Shown: piece after piece, positions 49,742 through 51,159 of the stretch
Layout of the letters: the number at the start of each line of letters is the position of its first letter
Position numbering within the stretch: the stretch's first letter is position 1
NCBI GenBank assembly: GCA_016182655.1
Contig: JACPGB010000021.1
Location: 1-51,159 of the forward strand
Reading direction: 5' to 3'
DNA: 51,159 nt
Source: Deltaproteobacteria bacterium
Lineage (GTDB): Bacteria > Desulfobacterota > GWC2-55-46
The notes under the pieces: generated by a model
The model's database searches: none
Seen by the model: the letters and a program-made list of their open reading frames with translations, nothing else
Told to the model about the DNA's origin: nothing
Program-made: the position numbers and the translations under genes

Positions 49742-50506
49742 ATGCCGAAGGTCTACCACCTCGACCTTGAAAAGAAGGACATCAAGGGGGCAAAAGTCGC
49801 TCTCCTGCCCGGAGACCCGGGAAGGGTAGAGGCAATAGCCCGCGCAGTCGCCTCCGAATACTCCACCACCTTCAAAAAACTCGCCTCGAAAAGAGAGTTC
49901 ACCACCTTTTTCTCATCCTTCAAAGGCGCGAACCTCCTCGTCGCCTCGACCGGCATCGGCGGCCCCTCTGCATCCATTGCAATCGACGAGCTCGCGCAAC
50001 TCGGCGTAACCACCTTTATCCGCGTCGGCACGACCGGCGCGATACAGGACTTCATAAAAGACGGCGACTGCGTCATAACGACCGGCTCGGTCAGGTTCGA
50101 CGGGGCTTCGACCCACTACGCGCCGATAGAATACCCGGCCGTGGCAGACCACAACCTTACGGCCGCGCTCGTCAAAGGGGCGCAGATTGCGAATGTCAGA
50201 TACCACCTCGGCGTCACCGCCTCTTCCGACACATTCTATCCCGGAGAGGAGAGGACCGACTCGTTCAGAAAATATAAAATGAGAAAATTCCGTGGCGTGA
50301 CCGAAGAGCTACGCGCCCTGCATGTCCTCAACTACGAGATGGAGTCTTCAACGGTGCTCACCCTTACCGCGTCGATGGGCTTGAAGGGCGCGTGCATAAC
50401 GGGGGTCGTCAACAGGGGGTCTGTAGGCAGGATCACTCCGGGGTCTCTCAAGAAGGGCGAGGAGAGCGCGGTAAAGGCGGCGGTCGCGGCCCTCAGGTTT
50501 TTGTAA
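49742..50506 (+). CDS. udp: Uridine phosphorylase
   Basis: A 254-residue purine/uridine phosphorylase that splits uridine into uracil and ribose-1-phosphate. Phosphate-site residues occur in LLPGDPGRVE, and the family core is STGIGGPSASIAIDELAQLG followed by FIRVGTTGAIQ. NYEMESSTVLTL has the ribose-binding MES, and CITGVVNRG follows. The Udp-like insertion (PGEERTDSFRKYKMRKF) supports uridine rather than purine specificity. AAGGAG lies six bases before the ATG. It is monocistronic between repeat blocks. Confidence 0.92.
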   Translation: MPKVYHLDLEKKDIKGAKVALLPGDPGRVEAIARAVASEYSTTFKKLASKREFTTFFSSFKGANLLVASTGIGGPSASIAIDELAQLGVTTFIRVGTTGAIQDFIKDGDCVITTGSVRFDGASTHYAPIEYPAVADHNLTAALVKGAQIANVRYHLGVTASSDTFYPGEERTDSFRKYKMRKFRGVTEELRALHVLNYEMESSTVLTLTASMGLKGACITGVVNRGSVGRITPGSLKKGEESAVKAAVAALRFL

Positions 50507-50514
50507 ATTATTAT

Positions 50515-50552
50515 CTCCCCTCCCTTGATGGGAGGGGACAAAGGGGAGGGTG
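50515..50552. repeat. GA-rich intergenic repeat
   Basis: CTCCCTTGATGGGAGGGG with ACAAAGGGGAGGGTGG, matching the copy at 20524; a hairpin directly after udp. Confidence 0.85.
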
Positions 50553-50571
50553 GAAAAGCTCCGCGAATGCC

Positions 50572-50660
50572 GGTTTGCAACCTGCCACACACACAATTCG
50601 TAACTCCACATTCGCTTGTCTGGCTATTCGTACCACTTGCCTGAAGCCTTTTTGCGCGCT
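50572..50660. repeat. Degenerate intergenic palindrome, copy 4, and its tail
   Basis: GGTTTGCAACCTG keeps the core of the palindrome family but the outer arms are lost. The following AATTCGTAA, TGGCTATTCG and TTGCCTGAAGC correspond in order to the tail after the palindrome at 16264-16330, so the unit is about 100 bp long. Confidence 0.6.
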
Positions 50661-50702
50661 CCGCGCGCTTATTCGCATGGCTCCAAGCGCTTCCTTCCTC
50701 CC

Positions 50703-50796
50703 CCCGCTCGGCGCGGGGCCAATTTCAAATCGGATTGCTTGGTGCTAAACGAAGCACAAACGCCCGATACGGATTTGCCAGTCCAGCCAGGACCGT
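50703..50796. repeat. ~95-bp interspersed repeat
   Basis: Opens CCCGCTCGGCGCGGGGCCAA, closes GATACGGATTTGCC then CCAGCCAGGACCG. Copies at 14814-14905 and (inverted) 41495-41584. The rest of 50797-50945 shows no gene. Confidence 0.7.
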
Positions 50797-50945
50797 TCGC
50801 TCGCCCCTTGCGCGCTCATTTCATAGTTGTTTGCGCGCCGAGCGCAAACGTCTATCCTCCCTCGGCTCGCTCACCCCGGCCTCCCTTATGCGCTCTCCGC
50901 CATGAGCCCTTTTGTTTGTAAAGACAATACAAAAGACTCGTTTTA

Positions 50946-50984
50946 CCTCCCCTCCCTTGACGGGAGGGGATTGAGGGGAGGGTG
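50946..50984. repeat. GA-rich intergenic repeat
   Basis: CTCCCTTGACGGGAGGGG with ATTGAGGGGAGGGTG, close to the copies at 11041 and 22868. Confidence 0.85.
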
Positions 50985-51044
50985 CGTTTTTATTTTTTTG
51001 TTTTCAAAAACTCCACCGGCTCTTGCGGGTTCAGGTTTGCAACC

Positions 51045-51159
51045 AGTAGTGTCCGGTAAAAATTGAAAATTTCTTTGAAAATATGGGGCCTTATCTGGCT
51101 CTTTTATTAGCCGGACAGCATGTAGTAACCCTTAAAATAGCTATAAGAGCCTATTTGCA
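51045..51159. mobile_element. Left end of an insertion sequence, cut by the window edge
   Basis: It begins AGTAGTGTCCGGTAAAAATT directly after GCGGGTTCAGG-TTTGCAACC (51025-51044), exactly the junction seen at 16068/16069. 96 bases match the MITE at 16069 with one mismatch (51077), then the sequence departs (from 51141). The longer, different interior suggests a fuller copy, possibly with a transposase outside the window. No coding sequence is visible in the 115 bp present. Confidence 0.75.

Overview
The window is GC-rich, densely coded and bacterial. The full GatCAB amidotransferase operon, a complete set of hydrogenase-maturation genes, large two-component proteins, short cytochrome c genes and many GA-rich intergenic repeats suggest a deltaproteobacterium in the broad sense (Desulfobacterota-like). 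A Nitrospirota-like lineage cannot be excluded. There is no rRNA gene and no marker that fixes the taxonomy.

Layout. 1-3.3 kb: gatC-gatA-gatB (minus strand) ending in a strong terminator. 3.4-4.3 kb: a 32-residue histone-H1-like micro-protein and an AT-richer HEPN-like gene bracketed by palindromic repeats. 4.4-9.3 kb: a minus-strand respiratory operon with a 37-residue membrane peptide, a CydA-like oxidase subunit without the quinol-site signature, and three c-type cytochromes. 9.46-16 kb: divergent from it, a hydrogenase protease plus hypA-B-F-C-D-E, with no hydrogenase structural gene in the window. 16-23.8 kb: housekeeping genes (PilZ protein, medium-chain dehydrogenase, ABC exporter, endonuclease III, polyprenyl synthase, DUF2400 protein, cupredoxin). 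23.9-26.2 kb: three AT-richer accessory genes next to tRNA-Pro(CGG), whose 3' end is duplicated.

26.4-45.3 kb is a long, mostly minus-strand signalling block: a chemoreceptor, five response regulators (two with degenerate receivers, one fused to PilZ), two large histidine kinases, a sigma-70-type factor, a sigma-54 activator and a lone CheR. ftsH, pyrophosphatase and a predicted membrane-anchored protein are interspersed. No CheA, CheB or CheW is present.

45.5-50.5 kb (plus strand): a P-type ATPase of the Na+/K+ (P2C) type carrying an N-terminal PTS EIIA-Ntr-like domain, then DsrE2-like and TusA-like sulfur-carrier genes and a uridine phosphorylase. The window ends inside what looks like an insertion sequence.

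The most notable items are the EIIA-ATPase fusion, the bd-like oxidase/cytochrome c operon with its hidden small subunit, and a mobile element seen twice (once as a 184-bp MITE, once as the left end of a probably longer copy), both times at the same site of an intergenic palindrome with an 11-bp direct repeat. Gene functions are assigned by motif recognition only; no database search was possible.
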